A DNA stretch of 64,000 bases from Parabacteroides sp. TM07-1AC (GTDB lineage: Bacteria; Bacteroidota; Bacteroidia; Bacteroidales; Tannerellaceae). How positions within the stretch are numbered: position 1 is the first letter of the stretch; each line of letters begins with the position of its first letter. Below are positions 8,089 through 17,125 of this stretch, one piece after another. Below the pieces are notes generated by a model that was given only the letters and a program-made list of their open reading frames with translations, was not told the origin of the DNA and searched no databases. A program made the translations under genes and the position numbers. The stretch covers positions 250,667 through 314,666 of the forward strand of contig NZ_QUKD01000008.1 of NCBI RefSeq assembly GCF_003480915.1. Direction: 5' to 3'.

Positions 8089-8862
8089 ATGAAGATATTA
8101 ATATTAGGTGCCGGAAAGATGGGTTCTTTCTTCACCGACTTGCTGAGTTTTGACCACGAAGTAGCAGTATTGGAAAATGATCCGAAGCGCATGCGTTTCA
8201 TCTACAATGCCGTACGGTTACAAAAGCCGGAAGAGGTGGCAGACTTTGCTCCCGAACTGGTTATCAACTGCGTTACGTTGAATTATACGATCGACGCGTT
8301 CAAAACCGTTCTTCCTTATCTGCAACCGTATTGTATTATTTCAGATATCGCTTCCGTGAAAACGCATCTGAAAGAGTTCTACGAAACCTGCGGATTCCCG
8401 TATGTCTCCACTCACCCGATGTTCGGTCCGACTTTTGCCAATCTGGGAAATCTGGAAAAGGAAAATACGATCATCATATCGGAAGGTGACCATTTGGGAA
8501 AGATCTTCTTCAAAGATATCTATTCCAGCCTGCGCCTGAATATACGTGAATATACGTTTGAGGAACATGATAAGGTGGTTGCTTATTCTTTAGGTATACC
8601 GTTTGCTTCGACCATGGTATTTGCCGCCATCATGAAACATCAGGATGCACCGGGTACAACGTTCAAACGTCACATGAAGATTGCACGCGGATTGCTGTCT
8701 GAAGATGATTATCTATTGACAGAAATTCTCTTTAATCCGCGTACTCCGAAACAGATCGCTCGTATCCAGGAAGAGCTGAATATTCTTCAGGATATTATTA
8801 AGGATAAAGATTCGGAAGCGATGAAAGGTTATCTGACCAAGATTCGTAAAAACATTGAATAA
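8089..8862 (+). CDS. tyrA: Prephenate dehydrogenase
   Basis: NAD(P)-dependent oxidative decarboxylation of prephenate to 4-hydroxyphenylpyruvate for tyrosine. 257 residues; a Rossmann motif GAGKMG at residues 7-12, then SDIASVK and THPMFGPT, which match the TyrA family's conserved region around the substrate. There is no ACT domain and no fused chorismate mutase; the mutase comes from the preceding gene. Last gene of the operon, 15 bases after DAHP synthase/mutase and followed by hairpin-rich sequence. Confidence 0.93.
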   Translation: MKILILGAGKMGSFFTDLLSFDHEVAVLENDPKRMRFIYNAVRLQKPEEVADFAPELVINCVTLNYTIDAFKTVLPYLQPYCIISDIASVKTHLKEFYETCGFPYVSTHPMFGPTFANLGNLEKENTIIISEGDHLGKIFFKDIYSSLRLNIREYTFEEHDKVVAYSLGIPFASTMVFAAIMKHQDAPGTTFKRHMKIARGLLSEDDYLLTEILFNPRTPKQIARIQEELNILQDIIKDKDSEAMKGYLTKIRKNIE

Positions 8863-8958
8863 CAGTTGTCACTACCCGCGCAGGTAGTCGTAATTACCCG
8901 CACGGCTGTTTTTTTATTCCCCGCGCAGCCAGTTGTCACTACCTGCGCAGGGATTTTT
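8863..8958 (+). repeat. Direct 22-base repeat with hairpins between convergent genes
   Basis: CAGTTGTCACTACC(C/T)GCGCAGG occurs at 8863-8884 and 8930-8951 with a single mismatch. The first copy can fold (ACTACC 8871-8876 with GGTAGT 8883-8888). T-runs follow at 8909-8915 and 8953-8958. The block separates tyrA from the convergent esterase gene and probably ends transcription. Whether it belongs to a dispersed repeat family cannot be seen from this window. Confidence 0.6.
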
Positions 8959-8994
8959 TATCTTTAGACTATATTTATCAGTCAAATCGCGATC

Positions 8995-11502
8995 TTATTC
9001 TGTAATAAAATGACCTTGCTTTACACTCCAGTCGTTACCGAAGAAACCGGATACTTCAACTCCATGAATACCATCTTTCAGGACATCCACATTGAAGATC
9101 AGTAGGTCGGGGAAACCAGTAATACCGGAGATGTAATCATTCGGATAGGTTGCTTTCATTCCTTCAATCCCTGTTCCGGCTACAACACCTACACTGGCTG
9201 TACGGCTGTCGGGACGAGGATAAACAAAATAAGCACCCAGATTGTTACCTTTCAACACTTTACCTCCCATGCGGATCTCACCTTTCAGCACCTGTACCGG
9301 AGCATTCTTCAGGAGCTTGTTCCAAGCTTTGTTGTTGGCTGCATTCCCGTAAAGGACCACATTGCGATCGGCATAAGCAGACGGGGTAAAGTCCTTGTCT
9401 GCAATCACGTCGATTGAACCGTTTCCTCTATAAAGGAAAGTCTCGGCATCGAAACGAGCCTTGTTCTGATACCAATTGTTTTCTTCCTTATTACCTCCTG
9501 TAGCATATACAAATACCACATTCTTGTCGAACGCCTGTTTGAAGCCTCCGTAACGAGACGGATATTTCTCTGTTGCAGGAATTTCATTCACCAATGTCCA
9601 TTTACCGGAAACTTTCTTCAGCACAGCCGGCTGGGTAGCATCTGCCGAAATTGTTTCATTGTCGATGATGATACTTGCTGTTGCCGGGAGTTTCAAGGCT
9701 GGCAGATCGAATGTCAGCGATGCCACGTTGGAAGTCGTACCCGAAATGCCATTATCCGTCTGTTTGAAAGAAACGGAAGAGAAAGCATAGGCCGTATCCT
9801 GCTGATTGATGGTTACCCAATAATCCTTAGCTGAGATAGCAGGGGAAGCAGTATGGAACTCCAGTTGCTTTACTTCGCCGTCTGCAGGTACTTTATGCCA
9901 GCGAAAATAATCGAAAATCGGTTTCCAGTCAACACTCTCATTACTGTACCAGTGCGACCCGCCCGGATATTCATAATAACAGAAGTCCGGATGGAATGTG
10001 CCTAATACTTCGCGCATCTGACGTACCTGCTGGATAGGAACGACATTATCCGAATCACCATGAAGAATATAGATACCCGATTGCAGGAAGTTCCTTTTCA
10101 AATCCAGCACACGTCCGGCATTGGCTGCCTGACAGATCGTTGTGAAATGTTTCTCGCCCACATTGGCTGCATCGGCATTCGGCCGCGAATAACGGGCTAT
10201 ATCCGGATAACTGGCACAAGGAGCGATAGCGGCAAAACGATCGGGATAGGTGACACCCAGGAACCAGGTACCGTGTCCGCCCATCGAATGCCCGGTAAGA
10301 TAGGTGTGGGCAGGATCTGTTTTAAATACTTTCTCCGCTTCAGCCAGCACTTCCATCGCATCGATACGTCCCCACTCTTCCCAGTTAAAACCGAACGGGC
10401 GGCGATTGGTCGGAGCGATGATGTGTCCCCAATCTTTCGGAGCATAAGCACGAGCCTGATTACGGGCTTCCACAGATGCTCCGTGAACAGACAAGAACAA
10501 AGCCTGATTATCACCTTGGGTAGTAGAAGGATTCACACTGTAATACTGTACACTCCCATCCACATCGCTGATGAAAGTACGTTCATGTATGACAGATGCG
10601 TCTTTTTGCTGCAAAACAATTTCCGTACGGTCGATCTCCTTGCCAGATTTGTCCTGCAGGGTAACCGTTGCTTTCGTTGCCCCCGTCTTCGTCGACGTAG
10701 CAGCAGGGATACGGAATTTAACCTTGCGAACCATCATCGGCATGATATCATCCGTTGTCAGGGTGGCTGTTTCCCCATTTTCCAGTTCACATTGTATCTT
10801 TAATCCGGAAAGCGCTTTTTCCTGTGCATTCACGACACGGATAGCTCCCCACTTCTCTCCTTCTCCATTGATAATATCCGGAAGCGTCATATCCCGTTTG
10901 GTCAACATCACCGGTTTGAACGGAAGGATCAGTTTAGCGGCAACTCTGCCAAAACGTCCGGGCGTGAAAATAAATTCATTATTACCCTTCTGCATCCGGA
11001 AAGGGATCAACGTATAAGCAAAATCGTAATGATCTCCTTCGTGAGGCATACCGTTGATAAAAGTACGGGTGTTTCCGCTTGATTCGAGTAAGGCAATCTG
11101 AGGTTTATCGGCATTATATTCGGTAAAGACATAGGCACGGCGTAAAGCACGGTTGGCGAACTTACCGGTAGAATCAGCCTCGATCGGTGTCCATTGTACA
11201 GCTTCACGGGTTCGTCCGTAGTTGGTTGCTGTCAGGTTGTTTTCGGAAGGAGCCTTGAACTTACCGGTCGCAATCTCCCATCCCAGTCCGTCAGAGGTAG
11301 TGAATAAATAGCCGGAAGGAGCCGTTACCGGAACAAAATATCCCTGTTTGAAAGAGTGAAGTACGATACCTTCATCCACCCGTTCTACTCTTTCTTTTCC
11401 GAAATACTCGACAATATTACCTGTCTTCTGTTGTGCCGCCAACGGGCTTAGTCCCAGAAAGAGACTGGCAACAGTCATAATATAAACATTCTTCATTTCC
11501 AT
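8995..11502 (-). CDS. Secreted multidomain alpha/beta-hydrolase (esterase / prolyl oligopeptidase-like)
   Basis: 835 residues with an N-terminal signal peptide (hydrophobic to PLAAQQ, about residue 24), so periplasmic or surface located. The hydrolase core contains LTGHSMGGHGTW, with the nucleophile Ser406 in GHSMGG, then ILHGDSDNVVP (acid) and YPGGSHWYS (His), a complete triad. Regions before and after are beta-rich and unassigned. It is last in a minus-strand unit behind two sulfatases, so a role in removing acyl groups from sulfated glycans is plausible. Peptidase activity cannot be excluded. The upstream gap of 104 bases leaves co-transcription open. Confidence 0.8.
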   Translation of the reverse strand: MEMKNVYIMTVASLFLGLSPLAAQQKTGNIVEYFGKERVERVDEGIVLHSFKQGYFVPVTAPSGYLFTTSDGLGWEIATGKFKAPSENNLTATNYGRTREAVQWTPIEADSTGKFANRALRRAYVFTEYNADKPQIALLESSGNTRTFINGMPHEGDHYDFAYTLIPFRMQKGNNEFIFTPGRFGRVAAKLILPFKPVMLTKRDMTLPDIINGEGEKWGAIRVVNAQEKALSGLKIQCELENGETATLTTDDIMPMMVRKVKFRIPAATSTKTGATKATVTLQDKSGKEIDRTEIVLQQKDASVIHERTFISDVDGSVQYYSVNPSTTQGDNQALFLSVHGASVEARNQARAYAPKDWGHIIAPTNRRPFGFNWEEWGRIDAMEVLAEAEKVFKTDPAHTYLTGHSMGGHGTWFLGVTYPDRFAAIAPCASYPDIARYSRPNADAANVGEKHFTTICQAANAGRVLDLKRNFLQSGIYILHGDSDNVVPIQQVRQMREVLGTFHPDFCYYEYPGGSHWYSNESVDWKPIFDYFRWHKVPADGEVKQLEFHTASPAISAKDYWVTINQQDTAYAFSSVSFKQTDNGISGTTSNVASLTFDLPALKLPATASIIIDNETISADATQPAVLKKVSGKWTLVNEIPATEKYPSRYGGFKQAFDKNVVFVYATGGNKEENNWYQNKARFDAETFLYRGNGSIDVIADKDFTPSAYADRNVVLYGNAANNKAWNKLLKNAPVQVLKGEIRMGGKVLKGNNLGAYFVYPRPDSRTASVGVVAGTGIEGMKATYPNDYISGITGFPDLLIFNVDVLKDGIHGVEVSGFFGNDWSVKQGHFITE

Positions 11503-11606
11503 TATTTTAGTGGTTTATTAATTGTTTAGAAACAAAAAGAAGACTGCGGCACGGGCTATCCAGTCCTTATGTCACAGCCTCCTTTTTCAGTAAAAGCGTA
11601 TAAACA

Positions 11607-13190
11607 TTACCAGTAATACTGGTCCATTATTTCCTTCATCCGAGGTGTATCGGCATCTGTATCACCGACATCCGCACGGAGTTTCAACAGTTCCTGTTTC
11701 ATCTCCTTGATCACATCGGCATATTGAGGATCGTTATACATGTTCTTGTCTTCTTTCGGATCGACCTTCAGATCATGAAATTCCCATGCCGGCGTAGTCG
11801 GTGTTTCTTCCGAACCGGTTGCATTCAGACGGTCGCCATAGAGGAACATCAGTTTATAACGTTCGTTGCGGATACCCATATGAGCCGGGCGAATGGAATG
11901 ATGTGTCCAGTAACGGTAGTACATCGCCTTGCGCCAGTCGGCAGGAGTCTCGCCTTTCAGGTTTTCACGGAAACTTTCTCCCTGCGATCTTTCCGGAGCT
12001 TTTATTCCGGCATAGTCGGCAAGTGTAGCGGCAAAGTCCACGTTCAGGATAATATCCTTATTACGTGTTCCTGCAGGAATTTCTTTCGGATAACGGATCA
12101 CGAACGGCATGTGCAAAGGTTCTTCATACATCATGCGTTTATCGAACATACCGTGTTCACCCAGGAAATATCCCTGATCGGATACATACACGACGATCGT
12201 ATTCTTGCTCAGTCCCTCTTCATCGAGCATCTTCAGCAAACGACCGATATTATCGTCGATCGTAGCACCGCAACGCAGATAATCCTTAATCATCTTCTGG
12301 TAAATCTTCTTACGGGCAGCCACTTTATCCATTCCCTTGGTAGAGAAAGGCAGTTCCGGATAACGACACCACCAGGCATCCGGGTCTTTCGAGGCAGTCT
12401 CCCAACGCCAGCCCATATTCTCCAGCTGCTGTCCTTGGAAAGCTCTGCCCGATTCCTCCGGTCCGAACTCCATCATGCTCTCCGGTTCCGGGAAAACGAC
12501 ATCGTCATAGAGGTGCTTCATCCGTTCGGGGAAATCCCAGGGTTCGTGGGTTGCTTTGAAGTGGCAGCACATCATGAAAGGTTTCGTTTTGTCGCGGTTG
12601 CGTATCCATTCCATCGTCTGGTCGGTAACGATATCGGTCGAGAAACCTTTTACCTCAACGCCTTGTTTGCCTTTATCGTCGTCCACCCAGTTTTCAGCCG
12701 TCTTAAAAATAGGGTTAACATATTCGCCCTGGTCATGGAATACATTGAAATGGTCGAAACCGGCAGGTTGTCTCTTCAGATGCCATTTGCCGATCAGAGC
12801 TGTCTGGTAACCGCCGGCCTGCATCTGTTTGGCGATATTGTCGACAGCCGGATCCAGCCCGTCCTCCAATGTATACACTCCGTTGCGATGACTGTAAGCA
12901 CCGGTCATGATAGCTGCACGGCTGGGAGCAGATATCGAATTCGTGCAAAAGCAATTATCCAGCACGCAACCCTCCTGGGCCAAACGGCGGATATTCTCAT
13001 TCTTAACATAGTCAGCCAGGATACCTCCATAGATACCCCATGCCTGACCGGTGTGGTCGTCAGACAAAATAAAAAGGATATTCGGGCGTTCCTCCGCCTC
13101 TTTCTCCGTCTTTTTGTTTGAGTTGCAACCAATGATAGGCAGGCATGTTGCTAACAGACCAGCCTTCAAAATTAGATCAGCGTTTTTCAT
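11607..13190 (-). CDS. Sulfatase, S1 family, Ser-type, lipoprotein-like N-terminus
   Basis: 527 residues. A signal with LLATCLPIIGC suggests lipoprotein processing at Cys22. The maturation motif is SISAPSRAAIMTG, with Ser87 as the residue expected to become formylglycine through an anaerobic (radical SAM) sulfatase-maturating enzyme, which is not in this window. Metal-site signatures include LFILSDDHTG and VSDQGYFLGEHG, and MYEEPLHMPFVIRYP resembles GlcNAc-6-sulfatase-like members. The substrate is probably a host or dietary sulfated glycan, but its identity is inferred only. It starts 18 bases after the upstream sulfatase stop, so the two are co-transcribed. Confidence 0.92.
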   Translation of the reverse strand: MKNADLILKAGLLATCLPIIGCNSNKKTEKEAEERPNILFILSDDHTGQAWGIYGGILADYVKNENIRRLAQEGCVLDNCFCTNSISAPSRAAIMTGAYSHRNGVYTLEDGLDPAVDNIAKQMQAGGYQTALIGKWHLKRQPAGFDHFNVFHDQGEYVNPIFKTAENWVDDDKGKQGVEVKGFSTDIVTDQTMEWIRNRDKTKPFMMCCHFKATHEPWDFPERMKHLYDDVVFPEPESMMEFGPEESGRAFQGQQLENMGWRWETASKDPDAWWCRYPELPFSTKGMDKVAARKKIYQKMIKDYLRCGATIDDNIGRLLKMLDEEGLSKNTIVVYVSDQGYFLGEHGMFDKRMMYEEPLHMPFVIRYPKEIPAGTRNKDIILNVDFAATLADYAGIKAPERSQGESFRENLKGETPADWRKAMYYRYWTHHSIRPAHMGIRNERYKLMFLYGDRLNATGSEETPTTPAWEFHDLKVDPKEDKNMYNDPQYADVIKEMKQELLKLRADVGDTDADTPRMKEIMDQYYW

Positions 13191-13208
13191 TACCTATATA
13201 ATAATATA

Positions 13209-14618
13209 TTATTTCAGTTTCCCCGGTTCACGACGTCCAGGACCTTTCACACGTGTCAGGTTATCTCCCAAATCCTTGCGCATATCATCGGCGATCTTCA
13301 TCAGCTTGGCTGCTTCTTCCGGATATTGGGAAATGACATCGTAACGTTCTCCCGGATCACGGCGCAGGTCGTACATTTCAGCCTTTTTCAATTCCAGGTT
13401 CGTCAAATCACCCGGCTGACCGTCATTACCCGGCACGTAAGCACCATAAGTTACATACTTATGCGGGAAAACGAGTTTGAACTTGCCGTCTGTCACTGCT
13501 TCCAGATCATTCTTATGATAATAATAGACGAACGATTCACGCGGATTAGCATCCTTTTCTCCCTTGATTAACGGCAGGATACTTACACCGTCAATCTTAC
13601 GCTGCGGCAGCGGAGCACCACTGATATCTGCCAGCGTAGGCAACAGGTCGATATTGGAAGCTAGTTTGTTGCAGGTTGTTCCCGGTTGGGTCACCCCTTT
13701 CCAGTACATGACGCAAGGAATACGGTTACCGCCATCGAAAGTGGTGGCCTTTGCTTCACGCAATCCTCCGGCAGAACCGGCATGGTTTCCGTAGTTAGCC
13801 CAGGGACCGTTATCGGAAGTGAGGACGATCAGGGTATTTTCTTCCAATCCCTGTTCACGTAAAGCTTTCAACACTTCACCGACACTCCAGTCGAGTTCCA
13901 TCATTACATCACCATATAACCCCTGTTCACTCTTTCCTTTAAACTTATCGGAAACAGCCAGTGGCACGTGCGGCATGGAATGCGCCAAATAGATAAAGAA
14001 CGGTTTATTTTTGTTTTTCTTGATGAAGTTTACCGTACGATTCGTATAATCGGTTGTAAATTGGGTCTGATCGGTATTATAACCGACTATTTCGTTTCCA
14101 TCGTAAGTCGGCAGATCCGGGAAATTGAACACTTCCCCCTGTTGCGGATGGAAAGGCCACATATCATTGGAATAAGGCAGCCCGTAATATTCATCGAAAC
14201 CGTTCTGCAAAGGAAGGAATTGTTTGGCGTCTCCCAAATGCCATTTACCAAAGACAGCCGTACTATATCCTTTTTGTTTCAGCAACTCTCCTATCGTCAT
14301 TTCATCAGGACTGATGCCATAATCGGAACCCGGACCCGGTGCTCCGGCAAAACCGATACGGTTCGGATAGCAACCGGTCAGCAATCCGGCACGCGATGCT
14401 CCGCTGATAGGTTGTCCGGCAAGGAAATGAGTGAAACGAACTCCCTCGGCAGCCATACGGTCGATGTTTGGCGTTTTATATCCGTAGGCACCGTTATAAG
14501 AGAAATCCCCATAACCTGCATCGTCGAGGTTGATGATGATAAAGTTGGTGTAGTTTGCGGCCACACCAGACATTGAAAATGCGGATGCAGCAGCCAGTAA
14601 GAATAGTTTGCTGTTCAT
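13209..14618 (-). CDS. Sulfatase, S1 family, Ser-type (arylsulfatase A-like)
   Basis: Start chosen at the ATG at 14618, which gives MNSKLFLLAAASAF, a clear signal peptide; the frame extends 22 codons further upstream but without signal character. 469 residues. Motif SGASRAGLLTG places the formylglycine precursor at Ser72. IINLDDAGYGDFS and LTSDNGPWANYG match metal-binding loops of arylsulfatase-type enzymes. It is first in the minus-strand sulfatase-sulfatase-esterase unit and shares its upstream region with divergent topB. Substrate unknown. Confidence 0.92.
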   Translation of the reverse strand: MNSKLFLLAAASAFSMSGVAANYTNFIIINLDDAGYGDFSYNGAYGYKTPNIDRMAAEGVRFTHFLAGQPISGASRAGLLTGCYPNRIGFAGAPGPGSDYGISPDEMTIGELLKQKGYSTAVFGKWHLGDAKQFLPLQNGFDEYYGLPYSNDMWPFHPQQGEVFNFPDLPTYDGNEIVGYNTDQTQFTTDYTNRTVNFIKKNKNKPFFIYLAHSMPHVPLAVSDKFKGKSEQGLYGDVMMELDWSVGEVLKALREQGLEENTLIVLTSDNGPWANYGNHAGSAGGLREAKATTFDGGNRIPCVMYWKGVTQPGTTCNKLASNIDLLPTLADISGAPLPQRKIDGVSILPLIKGEKDANPRESFVYYYHKNDLEAVTDGKFKLVFPHKYVTYGAYVPGNDGQPGDLTNLELKKAEMYDLRRDPGERYDVISQYPEEAAKLMKIADDMRKDLGDNLTRVKGPGRREPGKLK

Positions 14619-14637
14619 GATATTATGTTTCTTGTTA

Positions 14638-14678
14638 AACTTTGCGCACCTTTTAGGCAAGACAAAGTTCGCAAAGTT
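14638..14678. promoter_or_regulatory. Inverted repeat between sulfatase unit and topB
   Basis: AACTTTGCG (14638-14646) and CGCAAAGTT (14670-14678) form 9-base arms 23 bases apart. It sits just upstream of the first sulfatase start. It may be an operator or part of a promoter. No regulator gene is adjacent. Confidence 0.3.
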
Positions 14679-14736
14679 TTCCAAAGAAACAAGTATCTGA
14701 ACAGAACTTTCTCATGGAAATATCAACAGGAAAGCG

Positions 14737-14744
14737 TACATTTG
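14737..14744 (+). promoter_or_regulatory. -7 promoter box of topB (TACATTTG)
   Basis: Exact TAnnTTTG, 31 bases before the ATG at 14775. Its position rules out the longer reading frame starting at 14625 as the translated form. Confidence 0.6.
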
Positions 14745-14774
14745 TATGATTTTTACGAAAGGATTAGATTGCAG

Positions 14775-16838
14775 ATGAAAGTATGTATTGCTGAAAAACC
14801 GAGTGTGGCACGCGAGATTGCCGAAGTACTGGGGGCTACAAAAAAGATGAACGGGTATATTGAAGGAAACGGATATCAGGTTACCTGGACATTCGGACAT
14901 CTGTGTACACTGAAGGAGCCTCATGACTATGCCGACGAATGGAAACGGTGGAGCCTGAGTGCGCTTCCGATGATCCCGCCCCGTTTCGGTATCAAACTGA
15001 TCAGTAACCCGACTTACGAGCAGCAGTTCAAAGTGATCGAAACCCTCATGCAGAATGCGGAAATGGTGATCAACTGCGGTGATGCCGGCCAGGAAGGGGA
15101 ATTGATACAACGTTGGGTGATGCAGAAAGCCGGCTGTACCTGCCCGGTCTACCGGTTATGGATCTCTTCTCTGACCGAAGAGGCCATCCGCGAAGGTTTC
15201 CAGCATCTGAAGGAACAAACCGAATTTAAGACATTATACGAAGCCGGACTGTCACGTGCCATCGGCGACTGGCTATTGGGTATGAACGCCACCCGTTTAT
15301 ACACGATCCGTTACGGACAAAACCGCCAGGTCCTTTCCATCGGACGCGTTCAGACACCGACACTGGCACTGATCGTCAACCGGCAGGCAGAAATAGACAA
15401 TTTCAAGCCCGAACCTTACTGGGAATTGAAGACGGTCTACCGGAATACGACGTTTTCCGCCACTAAAGGTAAATTTACCAAGAAAGAGGAAGGGGAAGCT
15501 TTCCTTGAAATCGTACAGCAGGAGGACTTCACCGTCACCGATATCTCCGAAAAAAAAGGGAAAGAATATGCTCCCCGTCTTTTCGACCTGACCTCGTTGC
15601 AGGTAGAGTGCAATAAGAAATTTGCCTTTACCGCCGACGATACGTTGAAACTGATCCAGTCATTATATGAAAAGAAAGTGACGACCTATCCGCGTGTAGA
15701 TACCACATTCCTGAGTGAAGATATTTATCCGAAAGTCCCGAATACGCTGAAAGGTCTGGTGGACTATACCGAGCTGACTGCTCCGTTACTGAACGCCAAG
15801 ATTCCTAAAAGCAAAAAGGTATTCGACAACTCGAAGGTTACCGATCACCATGCGATCATCCCGACCGGTGTTCCGGCCCGTAATCTGACGGAAAACGAAC
15901 GGAAGGTGTATGACCTGGTTGCCCGCCGCTTTATAGCCGCCTTTTATCCGGATTGCGAAATATCAACTACTACCGTACTCGGTAAAGTGGGTAAGGTGGA
16001 TTTTAAAGTGACCGGAAAGCAGATATTGAAGCCGGGATGGCGTGTCGTTTTCGGAGCGGAACAGAAAGACCCAGATGTCGAACCGACCGAAGAAGAAGGT
16101 GTTTTGCCTGACTTTACGAAAGGAGAGTCAGGTCCTCACAAACCATTGCTGAAGGAGACATGGACGACTCCCCCCAAGCCATATACGGAAGCGACCTTGC
16201 TTCGTGCCATGGAGACAGCCGGTAAATTAGTGGATAATGAAGACTTGCGGGATGCCTTGAAAGAGAATGGCATCGGTCGTCCTTCCACCCGTGCCGCAAT
16301 TATCGAAACATTATTCAAACGGAACTATATCCGGAAAGAACGTAAGAACCTGTTCCCTACCGCAACAGGAAAGGAACTGATCGGTACGATACATGAAGAG
16401 CTGCTCAAAAGTGCCGAACTTACCGGTTTATGGGAAAAGAAACTGCGTCAGATAGAACGGGGCACATATGAAGCCCGGACTTTCCTGGAAGAACTGAAAC
16501 AAATGGTAAACCAGGTAGTCATCAACGTACTGTCCGACCAGTCTACCCGCACGATCACTATCGAGGAAGCTGCCAAAGAAGCTCCGAAAGCAGAAAAAGG
16601 GACTAAAGAGGAGAAAAAGGAAAAGAAACCTCGTAAGCCACGTGCTAAGAAGGAAGAGAAACCGAAAGAAATAGAAAAACCTGTTTGTCCGATCTGTAAG
16701 AAAGGAAATATCCTGCGGGGAAAAACGGCATACGGCTGTTCCGAATATAAAAACGGCTGCACGTTCCGTCTGGATTATGCGACTTATGGAGAAGGGTTAT
16801 CGGATAAGGAATTGGCGGATGTTATAAAAGCATTATAA
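14775..16838 (+). CDS. topB: DNA topoisomerase III (type IA)
   Basis: Relaxes and decatenates DNA by single-strand passage. Start at ATG 14775 gives MKVCIAEKPSVA, the normal TopB opening; 687 residues. A Toprim domain (INCGDAGQEGELIQRW) is followed by type IA domains with catalytic Tyr305 in TTYPRVDT. The C-terminus has a Lys/Glu-rich linker (about 595-640), then a zinc-ribbon-like end with CPICKKGN and CSEYKNGC. Genes of this type are common both on chromosomes and on conjugative elements; nothing mobile is seen beside this one. It converges on the toxin gene with an 8-base gap. Confidence 0.93.
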   Translation: MKVCIAEKPSVAREIAEVLGATKKMNGYIEGNGYQVTWTFGHLCTLKEPHDYADEWKRWSLSALPMIPPRFGIKLISNPTYEQQFKVIETLMQNAEMVINCGDAGQEGELIQRWVMQKAGCTCPVYRLWISSLTEEAIREGFQHLKEQTEFKTLYEAGLSRAIGDWLLGMNATRLYTIRYGQNRQVLSIGRVQTPTLALIVNRQAEIDNFKPEPYWELKTVYRNTTFSATKGKFTKKEEGEAFLEIVQQEDFTVTDISEKKGKEYAPRLFDLTSLQVECNKKFAFTADDTLKLIQSLYEKKVTTYPRVDTTFLSEDIYPKVPNTLKGLVDYTELTAPLLNAKIPKSKKVFDNSKVTDHHAIIPTGVPARNLTENERKVYDLVARRFIAAFYPDCEISTTTVLGKVGKVDFKVTGKQILKPGWRVVFGAEQKDPDVEPTEEEGVLPDFTKGESGPHKPLLKETWTTPPKPYTEATLLRAMETAGKLVDNEDLRDALKENGIGRPSTRAAIIETLFKRNYIRKERKNLFPTATGKELIGTIHEELLKSAELTGLWEKKLRQIERGTYEARTFLEELKQMVNQVVINVLSDQSTRTITIEEAAKEAPKAEKGTKEEKKEKKPRKPRAKKEEKPKEIEKPVCPICKKGNILRGKTAYGCSEYKNGCTFRLDYATYGEGLSDKELADVIKAL

Positions 16839-16846
16839 TAGCTCTA

Positions 16847-17125
16847 TCATTTGTTATTATAATGCTCTTTCGCTTGTACTACTGTTACGATTACTTTGTC
16901 TTCCTCAACCGTATAAATTAATCGGTCTTTTTTATTGATACGGCGAGACCAGTAGCCGGACCAGTTTCCCCGCAAAGCCTCAGGTTTACCGGTGCCGGTG
17001 TAAGGATGTTCACGTAATTCATTTAATAATGCATTCACTTTCTTAGCAGCTGCTTTATCACCTGTACTAGAGAAGGAAGCAATATCCACCTTAGCTTTCT
17101 CAGTAATAATCAGTTTATATTTCAT
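16847..17125 (-). CDS. yoeB: YoeB/Txe-type mRNA interferase toxin
   Basis: 92 residues of the RelE/YoeB fold. GKPEALRGNWSGYWSRRI, DRLIYTV and the C-terminal EHY correspond to the catalytic Glu, Arg and His-Tyr of E. coli YoeB. Such toxins cleave mRNA in the ribosomal A site when released from antitoxin. It starts inside the last codon of the upstream antitoxin gene (4-base overlap), the standard antitoxin-first layout. Confidence 0.9.
   Translation of the reverse strand: MKYKLIITEKAKVDIASFSSTGDKAAAKKVNALLNELREHPYTGTGKPEALRGNWSGYWSRRINKKDRLIYTVEEDKVIVTVVQAKEHYNNK

Noticed and set aside
10060..10803. 247-codon open frame on the plus strand opposite the secreted esterase
   Set aside because: Antisense shadow of a gene with intact catalytic triad; no start context or motif.
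11724..13121. 465-codon open frame on the plus strand opposite the Ser-type sulfatase
   Set aside because: It is exactly antisense to a gene with complete sulfatase motifs, has no family motif of its own and an amino acid mix typical of a reverse-strand shadow (rich in His, Arg, Phe).
14625..14774. 50-codon N-terminal extension of topB
   Set aside because: The -7 promoter box at 14737-14744 lies inside it and the protein family begins at MKVCIAEKPS (14775).
14820..16838. topB as a marker of an integrated conjugative element
   Set aside because: No tra, mob, integrase or relaxase gene is seen in the window; topB is often chromosomal.
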